This document shows positions 34,905-44,581 of a DNA stretch of 64,000 bases, in pieces. The stretch's first letter is position 1, and every line of letters begins with the position of its first letter. The DNA comes from Desulfosudis oleivorans (GTDB lineage Bacteria; Desulfobacterota; Desulfobacteria; Desulfobacterales; SURF-7): positions 1 to 64,000 of the forward strand of contig DYJC01000017.1 in the NCBI GenBank assembly GCA_020723305.1, given 5' to 3'. A model generated the notes under the pieces. That model had not been told where the DNA came from. It saw only the letters and a list, made by a program, of their open reading frames with translations, and searched no databases. A program made the position numbers and the translations under genes.

Positions 34905-35082
34905 ACTGTCCGGCAGGTCTTCTGACTCGTGAATCAATCTATTCCCTGCGCCTTCCCGTATTGCTTCGAATCGTTCCGGTCAATACAGTGGCTATTGCAG
35001 GTTTCGTCCTCACTTACAGCGGCGGGTCCGCGCCGGGTTTTCACCGGCTTCCCTTTTCAGCTCCAAAGGAGCAACCATACAG
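34905..35082 (-). promoter_or_regulatory. Cobalamin riboswitch
   Basis: On the minus strand the order of elements is diagnostic: AAAAGGGAAGCCGGTGAAAA, then GCGGACCCGCCGCTGTAA, the B12 box AATAGCCACTG (34985-34995), GGAAGGCGC and finally GAGTCAGAAGACCTGCC (34911-34930). The intrinsic terminator and the bzaF start follow directly. No TPP-riboswitch signature is seen, as would be expected for a thiC gene. Confidence 0.92.
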
Positions 35083-35119
35083 TTTTCTTTTTTCTGAGGG
35101 TGGATAGCACACGACAATT

Positions 35120-35818
35120 TTACTTGTCAAGAAAAGATTCGAGCGACCATTTCCCTATTAATGTGGATTTTTTAAGAGAATTTCCAATTTCCTTTAAAAA
35201 CCGTTTCCGGGGAATTTCCCGTGCACCGGAACGAAGCAGATGATCTGTTGTGACCTGGCAATCGATCAGATCAAACGATCTTTGCCGTAAATATTCGACC
35301 AGAAAAACAAACGTGACTTTGGATGCATTGCTTTGATTGGAAAACATCGATTCACCAAAAAAACATCTTCCCAGGGACACGCCATAGAGTCCTCCGACAA
35401 GCTTGTCATCCTGCCATGCCTCAAAGGAATGGGCATATCCGGTTTTATGCAGATGACAATAAGCTGTGATCATATCCTCCACAATCCAGGTGCCATCCTG
35501 TTTTTTCCTCTGCGCATGAGCGCAGCTAAGAACAACCTGATCAAAAGCCGTATCGATTCTGATGGAAAAAATATTTTTACGGATTATTTTTTGCAGGCTT
35601 CCGGATATTTTCAGTTCATGAGGATACAGCACAAGGCGGGGATCCGGCGTCCACCACATGATGGGCTCATCCTTTGAGTACCAGGGAAATATTCCCATCT
35701 GGTAGGCAAGCAGCAGCCGCTTTTCGGACAGGTCGCCGCCAATGGCGATAAGTCCCTCTTTTTCGGCAAGATGCGGTGGCGGGAAGGCAATTTTATCGGA
35801 AAGCAGAAAAATAGTCAT
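35120..35818 (-). CDS. aat: Leucyl/phenylalanyl-tRNA-protein transferase
   Basis: Attaches Leu or Phe to N-terminal Arg/Lys of proteins so that ClpS can deliver them to ClpAP, about 232 residues. Typical are FPPPHLAEKEGLIAIGGDLS, YQMGIFPWYSKDEPIMWWTPDPRLVL, SFEAWQDDKLVGGLYGVSLGRCFFGESMFS and DCQVTTDHLLRSGA. The start MTIFLLSDKIAFPPP (35818) is chosen because the 29 codons upstream are repeat DNA. clpA and clpS lie just upstream on the same strand, completing the N-end-rule pathway. Confidence 0.95.
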   Translation of the reverse strand: MTIFLLSDKIAFPPPHLAEKEGLIAIGGDLSEKRLLLAYQMGIFPWYSKDEPIMWWTPDPRLVLYPHELKISGSLQKIIRKNIFSIRIDTAFDQVVLSCAHAQRKKQDGTWIVEDMITAYCHLHKTGYAHSFEAWQDDKLVGGLYGVSLGRCFFGESMFSNQSNASKVTFVFLVEYLRQRSFDLIDCQVTTDHLLRSGAREIPRKRFLKEIGNSLKKSTLIGKWSLESFLDK

Positions 35819-35845
35819 GAAAAAACAACAAAAAGTTTCAATTTC

Positions 35846-35907
35846 GTCACTCCAGTGTAACCCGGATGATATGAAGAAAACTGGATGCCGGATCAAGTCC
35901 GGCATGA
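35846..35907. repeat. Composite repeat between clpA and aat
   Basis: GTCACTCCAGTGTAACCCGG is followed by CTGGATGCCGGATCAAG and TCCGGCATGAC, the widespread palindromic GATGCCGGATCAAGTCCGGCATGAC element. Read in frame it yields MPDLIRHPVF, a peptide often seen in over-extended annotations. Confidence 0.8.
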
Positions 35908-35929
35908 CAAAAAAAGAATTCTGCCGGTT

Positions 35930-38200
35930 TCAGGAGCATCCGGAATAGAAAAATGCCAGCTTTTCCTGTTCAAGATCAATGGTAACCTGTCCGCCTTTTT
36001 CAAGCTTTCCAAACAGGATTTCATCCGACAGCTTGTCCTTGATTTCAACCTGGATCAGCCTTGCAAGAGGTCTTGCTCCATAATCGGGATTATATCCCTT
36101 GTTTGCAAGCCATATCCTTGCAGCTTCAGAGAGATTCAGTTCGATTTTTTTAACGGATAACTGTTCTTTCAGCTCGGCGATGAACTTATCCACAACCTTC
36201 TCCATGATAGTTTGTGTCAATGGATTGAAATTAATGATCGCATCCAGTCGGTTCCGGAACTCCGGGCTGAAAAATTTCTCGATCGCTTTCTTTCCCTTGC
36301 TTTCCGAATCCCCGCGGAGATCGCCAAAGCCGATGGCATTTGCACTCATCTCCCGGCTGCCGGCATTGGAGGTCATGATCAGAATGACATTCCGGAAATC
36401 CGCCTTTTTGCCGTTGTTGTCGGTAAGGGTGGCATGATCCATGATCTGAAGAAGAATATTGTAGAGATCCGGGTGGGCTTTTTCGATTTCATCCAGCAGA
36501 AGAACGCTGTATGGATGTTTCCGGATGCCGTCGGTAAGCAGCCCTGCCTGATCAAATCCGATATAACCTGGCGGCGCACCGATCAGTCTGGCAACCGCAT
36601 GCTTTTCCATATACTCGCTCATGTCAAAGCGAAGAAACTGAACGCCCAACACCTGCGCAATCTGTTTGGAAACCTCTGTTTTTCCGACACCTGTCGGGCC
36701 GGTAAACAAAAATGACCCGATGGGCTTTTCCGGGATTCCAAGGCCGGCTCTTGACCGTTTTATAGACATGACCAAGGATGAAATCGCAGAGTCCTGGCCA
36801 TACACTTTTTCACGCACTTTTTCATCTAGGAATTCAAGTTTGGACCGGTCATTGGTGGATACACTCTGTGTGGGAATACGGGCCATCTTTGCGACAATTT
36901 TTTCAATATCCGAAGCATGGATTTTACTTCTCTGGGTTGAACCTTTTAATCTCACAAATGCTCCGGCCTCATCAATCACATCGATTGCCTTGTCCGGCAG
37001 AAAACGGTCGTTGAGATATTTGGCAGACAGTTCTGCAGCTGCTTTCAATGCTTTTTCCGTATACAGGATATTATGATGCTCCTCGTACCTGGATTTCAGG
37101 CCTTTGAGTATCTTGATGGTTTCCGGGATGTCCGGCTCCATGATTTCAATCTTTTCAAATCTTCTGGACAGTGCCCTGTCTTTTTCAAAGTGGGAACTGT
37201 ATTCTTCATAAGTGCTTGAACCAATACAGCGGAGCTCACCGGATGTAAGGACCGGTTTCAGGATATTGGAAGCGTCCATGGAGCCGCTGCTGGTTGCTCC
37301 GGCACCGACAATGGTATGGATCTCATCGATGAACAGAATGGCATCTTCCTTTTTTTTCAACGCAGAGATGATTTTTTTCAATCTCTGTTCAAAATCCCCC
37401 CGGAATTTTGTTCCCGCCAGAATGCCGCCCAGATCCAGCGCAAAAATATGGGTGTTTTTCAGCAGATCCGGAATATCCCCCTGAACAATCCGGAGGGCCA
37501 GGCCTTCTGCCATGGCGGTTTTTCCGACCCCCGGCTCTCCGACAAATACCGGATTGTGTTTTCTTCTGCGGCAAAGCACCTGAATGGTACGTTCCAGTTC
37601 ATTTTCCCGTCCGATCAAAGGGTCCAGTTTACCCAATCTGGCCTGTTCCACCAGATCGGTTGTAAACAGTTCCAGGATATCTGACTTTTTCTTTTTATCC
37701 TCTTTTGAATCCTCTTTATCCAGTGAATCTTCTTTGTCCGGTTTTTCCAGATTACTTCGCGTATCCGTTATATTGGTGTTCTGGTGGGAGATATATCGGA
37801 GCACATCCAGCCGGGTGAGTCCTTCGGATTGAAGGAAATAGGCTGCATGGGAATCTTTTTCCTGGAAAATAGATGCAATAATATCTCCTAAGGAAACGGT
37901 TTGCTTTTCAGCAGAACGGGCATGGTTTACCGCACGTTGGATAACCCTTTGGAATCCAATGGTCTGCTGCAAGACATATTCACCATCTTCCGGAACACTC
38001 TCAATCTGTTCATTCAAAAATTTGTCCAGATTAATTTTTAAATTTTCAGGGCTGCCACCACAATTTTCAATTATTTCTACGCCACGGCTGTCATGGATTA
38101 CAGCAAAAAGAACATGTTCCAGGCATACATATTCATGTCTTCTTTTTTTGGCTTCACGGACAGCAAACCCTAATGCAGCACTGAGTTCTTTGCTTATCAT
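35930..38200 (-). CDS. clpA: ATP-dependent Clp protease ATP-binding subunit ClpA
   Basis: AAA+ unfoldase of 756 residues. It has an N-domain (about 1-145), the first AAA module with Walker [10 protein letters not shown] and Walker [11 protein letters not shown], and the second with GPTGVGKTE and [11 protein letters not shown]. The C-terminal D2-small domain ([17 protein letters not shown]) is present. A ClpP-binding IGL-type loop is seen as NAIGFGD, less typical than IGL. It sits 3 bp after clpS, so the adaptor and unfoldase are translated together. Confidence 0.96.
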   Translation of the reverse strand: MISKELSAALGFAVREAKKRRHEYVCLEHVLFAVIHDSRGVEIIENCGGSPENLKINLDKFLNEQIESVPEDGEYVLQQTIGFQRVIQRAVNHARSAEKQTVSLGDIIASIFQEKDSHAAYFLQSEGLTRLDVLRYISHQNTNITDTRSNLEKPDKEDSLDKEDSKEDKKKKSDILELFTTDLVEQARLGKLDPLIGRENELERTIQVLCRRRKHNPVFVGEPGVGKTAMAEGLALRIVQGDIPDLLKNTHIFALDLGGILAGTKFRGDFEQRLKKIISALKKKEDAILFIDEIHTIVGAGATSSGSMDASNILKPVLTSGELRCIGSSTYEEYSSHFEKDRALSRRFEKIEIMEPDIPETIKILKGLKSRYEEHHNILYTEKALKAAAELSAKYLNDRFLPDKAIDVIDEAGAFVRLKGSTQRSKIHASDIEKIVAKMARIPTQSVSTNDRSKLEFLDEKVREKVYGQDSAISSLVMSIKRSRAGLGIPEKPIGSFLFTGPTGVGKTEVSKQIAQVLGVQFLRFDMSEYMEKHAVARLIGAPPGYIGFDQAGLLTDGIRKHPYSVLLLDEIEKAHPDLYNILLQIMDHATLTDNNGKKADFRNVILIMTSNAGSREMSANAIGFGDLRGDSESKGKKAIEKFFSPEFRNRLDAIINFNPLTQTIMEKVVDKFIAELKEQLSVKKIELNLSEAARIWLANKGYNPDYGARPLARLIQVEIKDKLSDEILFGKLEKGGQVTIDLEQEKLAFFYSGCS

Positions 38201-38203
38201 ATC

Positions 38204-38518
38204 TTATTCCTTTTCCATGGTACATTTTAAGGGATATCCATTTTCGGCTGCCAATGCGTGTACGGTTTCAACTTTGGTTTCTGCAACCTCATATGGATAT
38301 ACGCCACAGATACCGACCCCGTTTTTATGAACATTCATCATGATCCGGGTCGCCTCCCCCTCTGGTTTCCGAAAAACCATAACCAGAATATTTACAACAA
38401 AATCCATGGAAGTGTAATCATCATTATGCAGTATAACACGGTATAGGGGAGGTTCAGCAATGATTTTTCGAGTTTCAATGGACACCCCGGTTTGTGAACC
38501 AGGTACTTGCTTACTCAT
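38204..38518 (-). CDS. clpS: ClpS adaptor protein
   Basis: About 104 residues. It delivers N-end-rule substrates to ClpA. Key contacts are VILHNDDYTSMDFVV (Asn and Asp pair that binds the N-terminal residue), the MFRKPEGEATRIMMNVHKNG helix and CGVYPYEVAETK. The MSKQ start (38518) is preferred over one eight codons upstream because GGAGG stands seven bases before it. Immediately upstream of clpA. Confidence 0.95.
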   Translation of the reverse strand: MSKQVPGSQTGVSIETRKIIAEPPLYRVILHNDDYTSMDFVVNILVMVFRKPEGEATRIMMNVHKNGVGICGVYPYEVAETKVETVHALAAENGYPLKCTMEKE

Positions 38519-38905
38519 GTTTCCACCTCCAACAGGTGCCATAATTGAAGGTTTTCACACAGACTTTATGAAGGAAAATCATATGTATCATGTCTTTTTT
38601 ATTGTTTTTTCACTCAAGCCTTTTTCAGTACGAAAAGGCCATAACAATAAAAATCGGGTGCAATATTCAAAATGATCATTCATTTCTTAGCCTAAATAGT
38701 AAGATTTATGACAGGAAAAATCAAGAGCCAGTTTCAAAAGTCTGTTGTTGTAGTTCCGACGAAAACTAGACACGCAGTGCAGTTTTCCAAGCCGCCAGGC
38801 GCAACCGAAGCGCTATCCAGTATTTCCGGCTCTTTTTTGGGCACCGACTTTCGCCGGTGTGACGCTTTTCAATTGTTTTGAAATTGGCTCATATATTTTC
38901 TTTTT
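38519..38905. other. Intergenic region holding MITE copy 1
   Basis: No gene between secA and clpS. Contains the 166-bp MITE-like element (38725-38890), which ends 15 bp before the secA stop, and AT-rich DNA that probably carries the clpS promoter. Confidence 0.6.
38725..38890. mobile_element. MITE-like element copy 1 (166 bp, with a 44-bp insertion)
   Basis: Terminal inverted repeats GAGCCAGTTTCAAAAG and TTTTGAAATTGGCTC; one base differs from the other copies. The interior matches the 122-bp copies but has about 44 extra bases around 38772-38818. No clear 4-bp target duplication remains. Confidence 0.75.
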
Positions 38906-41428
38906 TCAGGCACCGCAGCATTTTTTATATTTTTTCCCGCTTCCGCATGGACAGGGAGAATTCCGACCAACTTTCTCGCTTTCCCGTTTCCGGGGTTCTT
39001 TTTTTTGTGGTTCCTGACCATGAGAAAAAACAAGATTTTCCGCCTTGGTTTCTCTTAGCTCATCAAGCTTTTCTTCTTTGACAATCTGAATCCGGAACAT
39101 GATTTTGAGGGTTTCTTCTTTGACCCTTGCGATCATGTCATTGAACATTTCAAACCCCTCTTTTTTATAAACAAGCAGGGGGTTCTGCTGCGCATAACCT
39201 CTCAGGCCGATTCCTTCTTTCAGGTGATCCATTGCAAGCAGATGCTCTTTCCAGAGATTGTCGACGGTTTGCAGCATAAAAAATCTTTCCATCTGCCTGA
39301 AAGTTCCTTCTCCAATATTGGTCTCTTTTTCATCATATTTCCTCATTGCATTTTCGGAAATCAATTTTGCAAGATCCTCATAAGTCAAGCCTTCCAGATC
39401 AACCTGCTGAAAGTCAATTCGAAAGTTGAACTGGTCATAAATCGCATCATTTATGGATTTATAGTCCCAGTCAGCGGGCGATAACTTACTGTCTACAAAA
39501 CGTCCGGCAATCACTTCGGACAGATCTTCGATAATATCGATAAATTCGGGTTTCAGGTCTTCACCACTCAGGGCTTCCCGTCTCTGACGATAGATGACCT
39601 CTCTCTGCTGATTCATGACATCATCATATTCAATCAGTTGTTTACGGATATCGAAATTGTGCCCTTCCACTTTTCCCTGGGCGTTTTCAATTGCTTTGCT
39701 GATAAGCCTGTGTTCAATCGGTTCTCCATCCTCCATTCCGAGTCGTTCCATGATACTGGATATCCGTTCACCGCCGAAAATCCTTAACAGATCATCTTCA
39801 AGTGAAAGATAAAATCTGGATGAGCCAGGATCACCCTGTCTGCCGGAACGGCCTCGAAGCTGGTTGTCGATTCGGCGGCTTTCATGTCTGCTAGTCCCGA
39901 GAATATGAAGCCCGCCAAGATCAATAACACTCTCGCCTAGTACAATATCCGTACCACGCCCTGCCATATTGGTTGAGATGGTTACCGAGCCTTTCTGACC
40001 TGCCAGCGAAACGATCTCCGCTTCCTGGCTGTGGTGTTTGGCATTTAAGACAGAGTGCTTGATTCCCCGTTTCTTCAGTTTTTCACTCAGGCTTTCGGAA
40101 ATATCAATGGATATGGTGCCGACCAGTACCGGCTGGCCTTTTTCATGAAGCTCAACAATTTCATCCAGAACCGCTTCATATTTTTCTTTTTTGGTTTTAT
40201 AGATTACATCTGGGAAGTCCACACGTATCATGGGTTGATTGGTCGGGATAACGACAACATCCAGATTGTATATTTTTTTAAATTCCGCTGCTTCCGTATC
40301 CGCCGTTCCCGTCATTCCAGACAATTTGTCATACATCCTGAAGTAATTCTGGAATGTTATTGTCGCAAGCGTTTGATTTTCATTTTCAATCTTCACGTTT
40401 TCTTTGGCTTCAAGCGCCTGATGCAAGCCATCGCTGTATCTTCTTCCCGGCATCAGACGGCCTGTGAATTCATCAACAATGATCACTTCACCGTTTTTTA
40501 CGATATAATCCACATCCCGCTTAAACAGGGTATGCGCTTTTAATGCCTGGTTTGTATGATGAAGAAGCTCGATATGTTTGGGATCGAACAGATTGGTCAC
40601 CTGCAATTTTTTTTCAGCTTTTGCAACCCCCGCTTCCGTCAGCACTGCTGATCTTGCTTTCTCATCAATAGTATAGTCCACGTCTTTTGAAAATGAGGGT
40701 ATGATACTGTTGACCTGATAGTACAGGCTTGTCGATTTTTCCGCTGGACCGGAAATAATCAGCGGAGTCCGGGCTTCGTCAATAAGGATACTGTCAACTT
40801 CATCCACAATCGCAAAGGATAAGTCTCCTTGTACAAGGGACTCTTTGTGGAATTTCATGTTATCACGGAGATAATCAAAACCGAATTCATTGTTGGTGCC
40901 ATATGTGATATCACATCCATATGCAGCCTGACGCTCCTTGTCATTTAAATCATGCACAATGGTGCCGCAGGATAACCCCAGAAAGCGATATATCTGTCCC
41001 ATCCACTCAGAGTCACGCTTTGCCAGATAATCATTCACCGTGATGATGTGAACCCCCTTTCCGTTCAATGAATTCAAATAAGCCGGGAGTGTTGCAACAA
41101 GCGTTTTTCCTTCCCCTGTTTTCATCTCAGCAATCTTGCCCTGATGAAGGATAATGCCACCAATCAGCTGACAATCAAAATGCCTCATATTCAAAACACG
41201 TTTTGAGGCCTCTCTCACGACTGAAAAGGCTTCTGGGAGAATATCATCCAGGGTTTCGCCCTCTTTCAATCGGTTCTTGAACAAGGCAGTCTGATCCTGA
41301 AGCTCTTGATCACTCATTTTTGAAACAACAGGTTCTTTTTGATTGATCAGATCAATCATTGGGGATATGCTTTTAATAACCCGATCATTTTTACTACCAA
41401 ATATTTTTGTCAATATCATCGAGATCAT
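38906..41428 (-). CDS. secA: Protein translocase ATPase SecA
   Basis: Motor of Sec export, 840 residues. DEAD-type ATPase motifs are visible: [36 protein letters not shown] (with DEVDS as Walker B) and the helicase-like [13 protein letters not shown] and [21 protein letters not shown]. The zinc-binding C-terminus is [14 protein letters not shown]. The start MISMILTK is supported by the distance to upstream sequence; ATG at codon 4 is an alternative. Interacts with SecYEG and SecB, membrane-associated. Confidence 0.97.
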   Translation of the reverse strand: MISMILTKIFGSKNDRVIKSISPMIDLINQKEPVVSKMSDQELQDQTALFKNRLKEGETLDDILPEAFSVVREASKRVLNMRHFDCQLIGGIILHQGKIAEMKTGEGKTLVATLPAYLNSLNGKGVHIITVNDYLAKRDSEWMGQIYRFLGLSCGTIVHDLNDKERQAAYGCDITYGTNNEFGFDYLRDNMKFHKESLVQGDLSFAIVDEVDSILIDEARTPLIISGPAEKSTSLYYQVNSIIPSFSKDVDYTIDEKARSAVLTEAGVAKAEKKLQVTNLFDPKHIELLHHTNQALKAHTLFKRDVDYIVKNGEVIIVDEFTGRLMPGRRYSDGLHQALEAKENVKIENENQTLATITFQNYFRMYDKLSGMTGTADTEAAEFKKIYNLDVVVIPTNQPMIRVDFPDVIYKTKKEKYEAVLDEIVELHEKGQPVLVGTISIDISESLSEKLKKRGIKHSVLNAKHHSQEAEIVSLAGQKGSVTISTNMAGRGTDIVLGESVIDLGGLHILGTSRHESRRIDNQLRGRSGRQGDPGSSRFYLSLEDDLLRIFGGERISSIMERLGMEDGEPIEHRLISKAIENAQGKVEGHNFDIRKQLIEYDDVMNQQREVIYRQRREALSGEDLKPEFIDIIEDLSEVIAGRFVDSKLSPADWDYKSINDAIYDQFNFRIDFQQVDLEGLTYEDLAKLISENAMRKYDEKETNIGEGTFRQMERFFMLQTVDNLWKEHLLAMDHLKEGIGLRGYAQQNPLLVYKKEGFEMFNDMIARVKEETLKIMFRIQIVKEEKLDELRETKAENLVFSHGQEPQKKEPRKRESEKVGRNSPCPCGSGKKYKKCCGA

Positions 41429-41824
41429 GGATCATTTTTCCTTTATGGGTTTCGCTATCTGAAAACATACAGATGAGACCATGCAGTTAATATGCTTTTA
41501 TAATTCTGCTAACGCATTCGCAAACTCCAGAGCCAATTTCAAAACTATTAAAAAGCGTCACACCGGCGAAAGTCTGTGCCCAGAAAAGAGCCGAAAATAC
41601 TGGATTCTAGTTTTCACCGGAACTACAACAACAGACTTTTGAAATTGGCTCTCCATTATCATAATTGGCCAAGAGTCAAAAGAGAATTCATCAGATCAAC
41701 AAGAATTAAAAAATTGCGGAGATTGGATTCTATATTGTATGAGGAAAATTTAATCCGTAAAGAGAAATGAACAGATGCGGATGAGTTGAGTATAAATCTG
41801 AATGGTTAACGTGCGGTGTTTGTA
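41429..41824. other. Intergenic region holding MITE copy 2
   Basis: No gene is accepted here. It contains the 122-bp MITE (41530-41651). The 64-codon plus-strand frame at 41576-41770 starts inside the element and continues as a basic tail; it has no ribosome-binding site. Confidence 0.6.
41530..41651. mobile_element. MITE-like element copy 2 (122 bp)
   Basis: GAGCCAATTTCAAAA and TTTTGAAATTGGCTC form a perfect 15-bp terminal inverted repeat. It is flanked by TCCA on both sides, a 4-bp target duplication. It is inverted relative to copies 1 and 3 and has the same length as copy 3. Confidence 0.85.
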
Positions 41825-42775
41825 TTAATTCAGAATGTATGTTTCCGGATTCACGGAAATGCCATTCATCCTGATATCGTAGTGCAAATGAGGTCCTGTG
41901 CTTCTTCCGGTATTTCCAACCTGGGCAATTACATCTCCTCGCTTTACAGCTTCTCCTTGTTTTTTCAGGAACTGATGAAGGTGAGCATACCGGGTAACGA
42001 TTCCATGCCCATGATCGATCGTCATGGCATTTCCCAAAAAGCCATCAATTCCCATGAAGGCCACCACACCATCACCTGTAGCAATCACCGGGGTTCCCGT
42101 CTTGGATGCGATATCCAAACCTTTATGGAACTCTTTCAGGCCGGTGAATGGAGATTTTCGATAGCCAAATCTTGATGTCACCCATCCATAAGTAGGTGTA
42201 ACTGCTGGTGTGGATGCGAGTAAATTCTTCTGATCATCCAGATATTCCAGCAAAGACTCAAAGCCTTTTTTCTGCTTGACGGAGATCTCTTTAAATTGGG
42301 TGACCTGTTCATGCATCTCGCGGAGCAAACTGCTGTGATTTTTTTCAAGGGCAATATTCAGATCAAGATCTTCCGGTGCAGCACCTCCCACACCGAAAAT
42401 ACTGCTCTGCTCCAAGGTGTTTTCAATATTGGCAATAATTCTTATTTTTTGCTCAAAATTATTGAGATCAACCAATTTGGTTTTCAATAAGTTGATTTCA
42501 TTTGCATACATCTGAATCTGCTTTCTCTGATTCTGAATCTCCGTATCTTGGTCGAAAATTTTCTGTTTTATTCCGCCGGTAATGAAAAAAGTTTTTTTAA
42601 ACTGGAAATAATCAAAAAAGAGAACACTGAAAAAAAGAAGCCCAAATGATAGTGCGCCAACTCCCAGCCACAGCGTAATAGTGGAAACCGTTATTCTCTT
42701 AAGGGAGGACCCGGTGTTACTGGCAATGAGAAAGGTGATTGTTTTTGTCATGGCTTTTAAAAAATCCAGTATCAA
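41825..42775 (-). CDS. M23 family metallopeptidase
   Basis: 316-residue cell-wall peptidase of the LytM/M23 type, anchored by an N-terminal membrane segment (about residues 30-55). A coiled-coil region (about 70-160) follows, then the peptidase domain with FHKGLDIASKTGTPV (H-x3-D zinc ligands) and HLHYD plus HGHGIVTRYAHL (H-x-H). The zinc ligands are intact, so it should be active on peptidoglycan cross-links or act as a MepM-type amidase activator. The secA gene lies downstream. Confidence 0.9.
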   Translation of the reverse strand: MILDFLKAMTKTITFLIASNTGSSLKRITVSTITLWLGVGALSFGLLFFSVLFFDYFQFKKTFFITGGIKQKIFDQDTEIQNQRKQIQMYANEINLLKTKLVDLNNFEQKIRIIANIENTLEQSSIFGVGGAAPEDLDLNIALEKNHSSLLREMHEQVTQFKEISVKQKKGFESLLEYLDDQKNLLASTPAVTPTYGWVTSRFGYRKSPFTGLKEFHKGLDIASKTGTPVIATGDGVVAFMGIDGFLGNAMTIDHGHGIVTRYAHLHQFLKKQGEAVKRGDVIAQVGNTGRSTGPHLHYDIRMNGISVNPETYILN

Positions 42776-42904
42776 TCGTTGGTTTTCAGGCTTTTTTGTT
42801 GAGGGGCCGGTATATCTTTTTTATGAAAGTGTTCTGAATGATTTGTTTTTTAGCACGAATTGCCGGAATCTGTCAAGAAAGGAAAGCGCGCCTGGATAAT
42901 AATT

Positions 42905-42932
42905 CAAAGGGGATAGATGGATCTATCCCCTC
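42905..42932 (-). terminator. Terminator after folD
   Basis: GGGGATAGAT and ATCTATCCCC form a ten-base stem around GG, and the minus strand continues TTTGAATTATT. It sits 40 bp downstream of the folD stop. Confidence 0.6.
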
Positions 42933-42970
42933 TTGTTTATCTGCTATACGATTATCCGTTACGATTCCGA

Positions 42971-43879
42971 TCAGTTGATACCCAGTTTGAACTTAAGTGA
43001 TTTCAGGGTGTTCAACATCAGCATGGTAATGGTCATCGGGCCGACACCGCCTGGAACCGGAGTAATGGAACCGGCTATCTCTTTGGCTGCTTCGAAATCC
43101 ACATCACCTTTCAGGATCGCAATTTTTTTACCGGTTTTTTCGCTTATTTTTTCGCCGACACGGTTGACACCGACATCGATAACACAAGCTCCGGGTTTAA
43201 TCCATTCCGGTTTGACAAGGTCCGGAACACCTGCGGCAACAATCAATATGTCGGCACGTTTGCAATGAAATGCAAGATCTTTTGTTCCTGTGTGTACAAT
43301 CGTAACCGTTGCATTTGCGCCTTTTCCTTTTTGAAGCATCATATTTGCAATCGGTTTCCCAACGATATTGGATCGTCCGACAACAACAACCTCTGCCCCG
43401 CTTGTTTTCACGCCGGCCCGGATAATCATTTCCTGGATACCTGCAGGAGTACAGGGTGGAAACTTTACCTCATCTCCACCAATCATCAGGCGTCCGACAT
43501 TTACCGGATGGAATCCATCCACATCCTTGTCCGGATCAATTGCATTCAAAACTTTTTTCTCATCAATATGTTTGGGTAAAGGAAGTTGAACCAGAATACC
43601 ATTAATGGAATCATCTTTATTGTATTTAGCAATCAGGGCAAGCAGGTCTTCTTCCGAGATATCAATCGGTTGTGAATCCTGAACTTCATGAAATCCAACC
43701 CGGTGGGCGGTTTGAATTTTCAGGGTTACATAAGAAATGGATGCGGGATTTTCACCCACAAGAATCGTAACAAGACCAGGCACCTTTCCATACTTTGCTT
43801 TGATTTGAGAAACTTCAGCGGTAATTTCTTCGAGAATTTCCTCTCGAATTTCAGTTCCTAGAATTAGTTTTGCGGACAT
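42971..43879 (-). CDS. folD: Methylenetetrahydrofolate dehydrogenase/cyclohydrolase FolD
   Basis: Bifunctional enzyme (302 residues) interconverting 5,10-methylene- and 10-formyl-THF with NADP, needed for C1 metabolism including the Wood-Ljungdahl route. Visible are the YVTLKIQTA segment with the catalytic Tyr and Lys, GILVQLPLPKHID, the NADP loop GRSNIVGKP and the C-terminal PVPGGVGPMTI. An AAGGAGATTTGC ribosome-binding site precedes ATG. Monocistronic. Confidence 0.96.
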   Translation of the reverse strand: MSAKLILGTEIREEILEEITAEVSQIKAKYGKVPGLVTILVGENPASISYVTLKIQTAHRVGFHEVQDSQPIDISEEDLLALIAKYNKDDSINGILVQLPLPKHIDEKKVLNAIDPDKDVDGFHPVNVGRLMIGGDEVKFPPCTPAGIQEMIIRAGVKTSGAEVVVVGRSNIVGKPIANMMLQKGKGANATVTIVHTGTKDLAFHCKRADILIVAAGVPDLVKPEWIKPGACVIDVGVNRVGEKISEKTGKKIAILKGDVDFEAAKEIAGSITPVPGGVGPMTITMLMLNTLKSLKFKLGIN

Positions 43880-44066
43880 TGCAAATCTCCTTTTGAAAAA
43901 GTTAATGTTGTTATTAAAAATATTTTGTTTCTGTAATATTTATTTTTCAGATTTATATAAGAGCTGATTCCCTCAGGGGAGAGGTATAATCCACAATGAG
44001 TTCATATCTGAAATTAAAGTGAATACAAATCAACATGAAATCTGTCAAGAATTTATTTTTTTTCAT

Positions 44067-44498
44067 TTATTCGCTCATCAACTCTTCCATGGAGATAAGC
44101 GTAATGCTTTCTTCCGACAAAACCCGCACAGCCTTGTCCATATCATCAAAACCGAAAATGAGCACAGCATGGTGCTTGTTGCTCTCTGTAAGCCCATACA
44201 CATATTCAATATTAATACTCTGTTTTTCAAGAGTTTGAAGCAGCCTGCCCAATTCTCCCGGTTTATCCGGTATCTTGACAGCGAGTACTTCTGTCAGGCT
44301 GACGTTAAAACCTCGATCCCGCAAAACTTTTTTTGCCCGTTGCGGATCAGAAACAACCAGTCTCAATATGCCGAATTCCGATGTGTCTGTTAAAGAAATC
44401 GCTTTGATATTGATGTTGATTTCTCCCAGATTGGTTGTAATGTTTGCCAGCCTGCCGGCCTTGTTTTCAATAAAAACAGAAAGCTGTTCGATTTTCAT
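44067..44498 (-). CDS. Tandem ACT-domain protein
   Basis: 143 residues built from two ACT domains (about 1-65 and 70-140), each starting with a beta strand followed by an N-x-L or G-E-L-x-x-L loop (SVFIENKAGRLANITTNL; VKIPDKPGELGRLLQTL). Such free-standing double-ACT proteins bind amino acids and regulate metabolism; in deltaproteobacteria they usually accompany phenylacetate-CoA ligase, not seen here. Located between argC and folD on the same strand. Confidence 0.88.
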   Translation of the reverse strand: MKIEQLSVFIENKAGRLANITTNLGEININIKAISLTDTSEFGILRLVVSDPQRAKKVLRDRGFNVSLTEVLAVKIPDKPGELGRLLQTLEKQSINIEYVYGLTESNKHHAVLIFGFDDMDKAVRVLSEESITLISMEELMSE

Positions 44499-44581
44499 GA
44501 TTCTTCTCCCATTTCAAATATAGCAACAATGCCAAGGATCACTATCATTTTTTATTCAAACCCGAAAGTTGATTACGATAC

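Noticed and set aside
34838-35110. TPP riboswitch upstream of the thiC-like gene
   Set aside because: The thi-box consensus was looked for and not found; the sequence is a cobalamin riboswitch.
35819-35905. MPDLIRHPVF N-terminal extension of aat
   Set aside because: Encoded by a known dispersed palindrome; MTIFLLSDKIAFPPP matches the family start.
41576-41770. 64-aa plus-strand ORF starting inside MITE copy 2
   Set aside because: First 24 residues are MITE sequence shared with the false N-terminus of the Hsp70 gene, no ribosome-binding site, the rest is a basic tail with no family resemblance.
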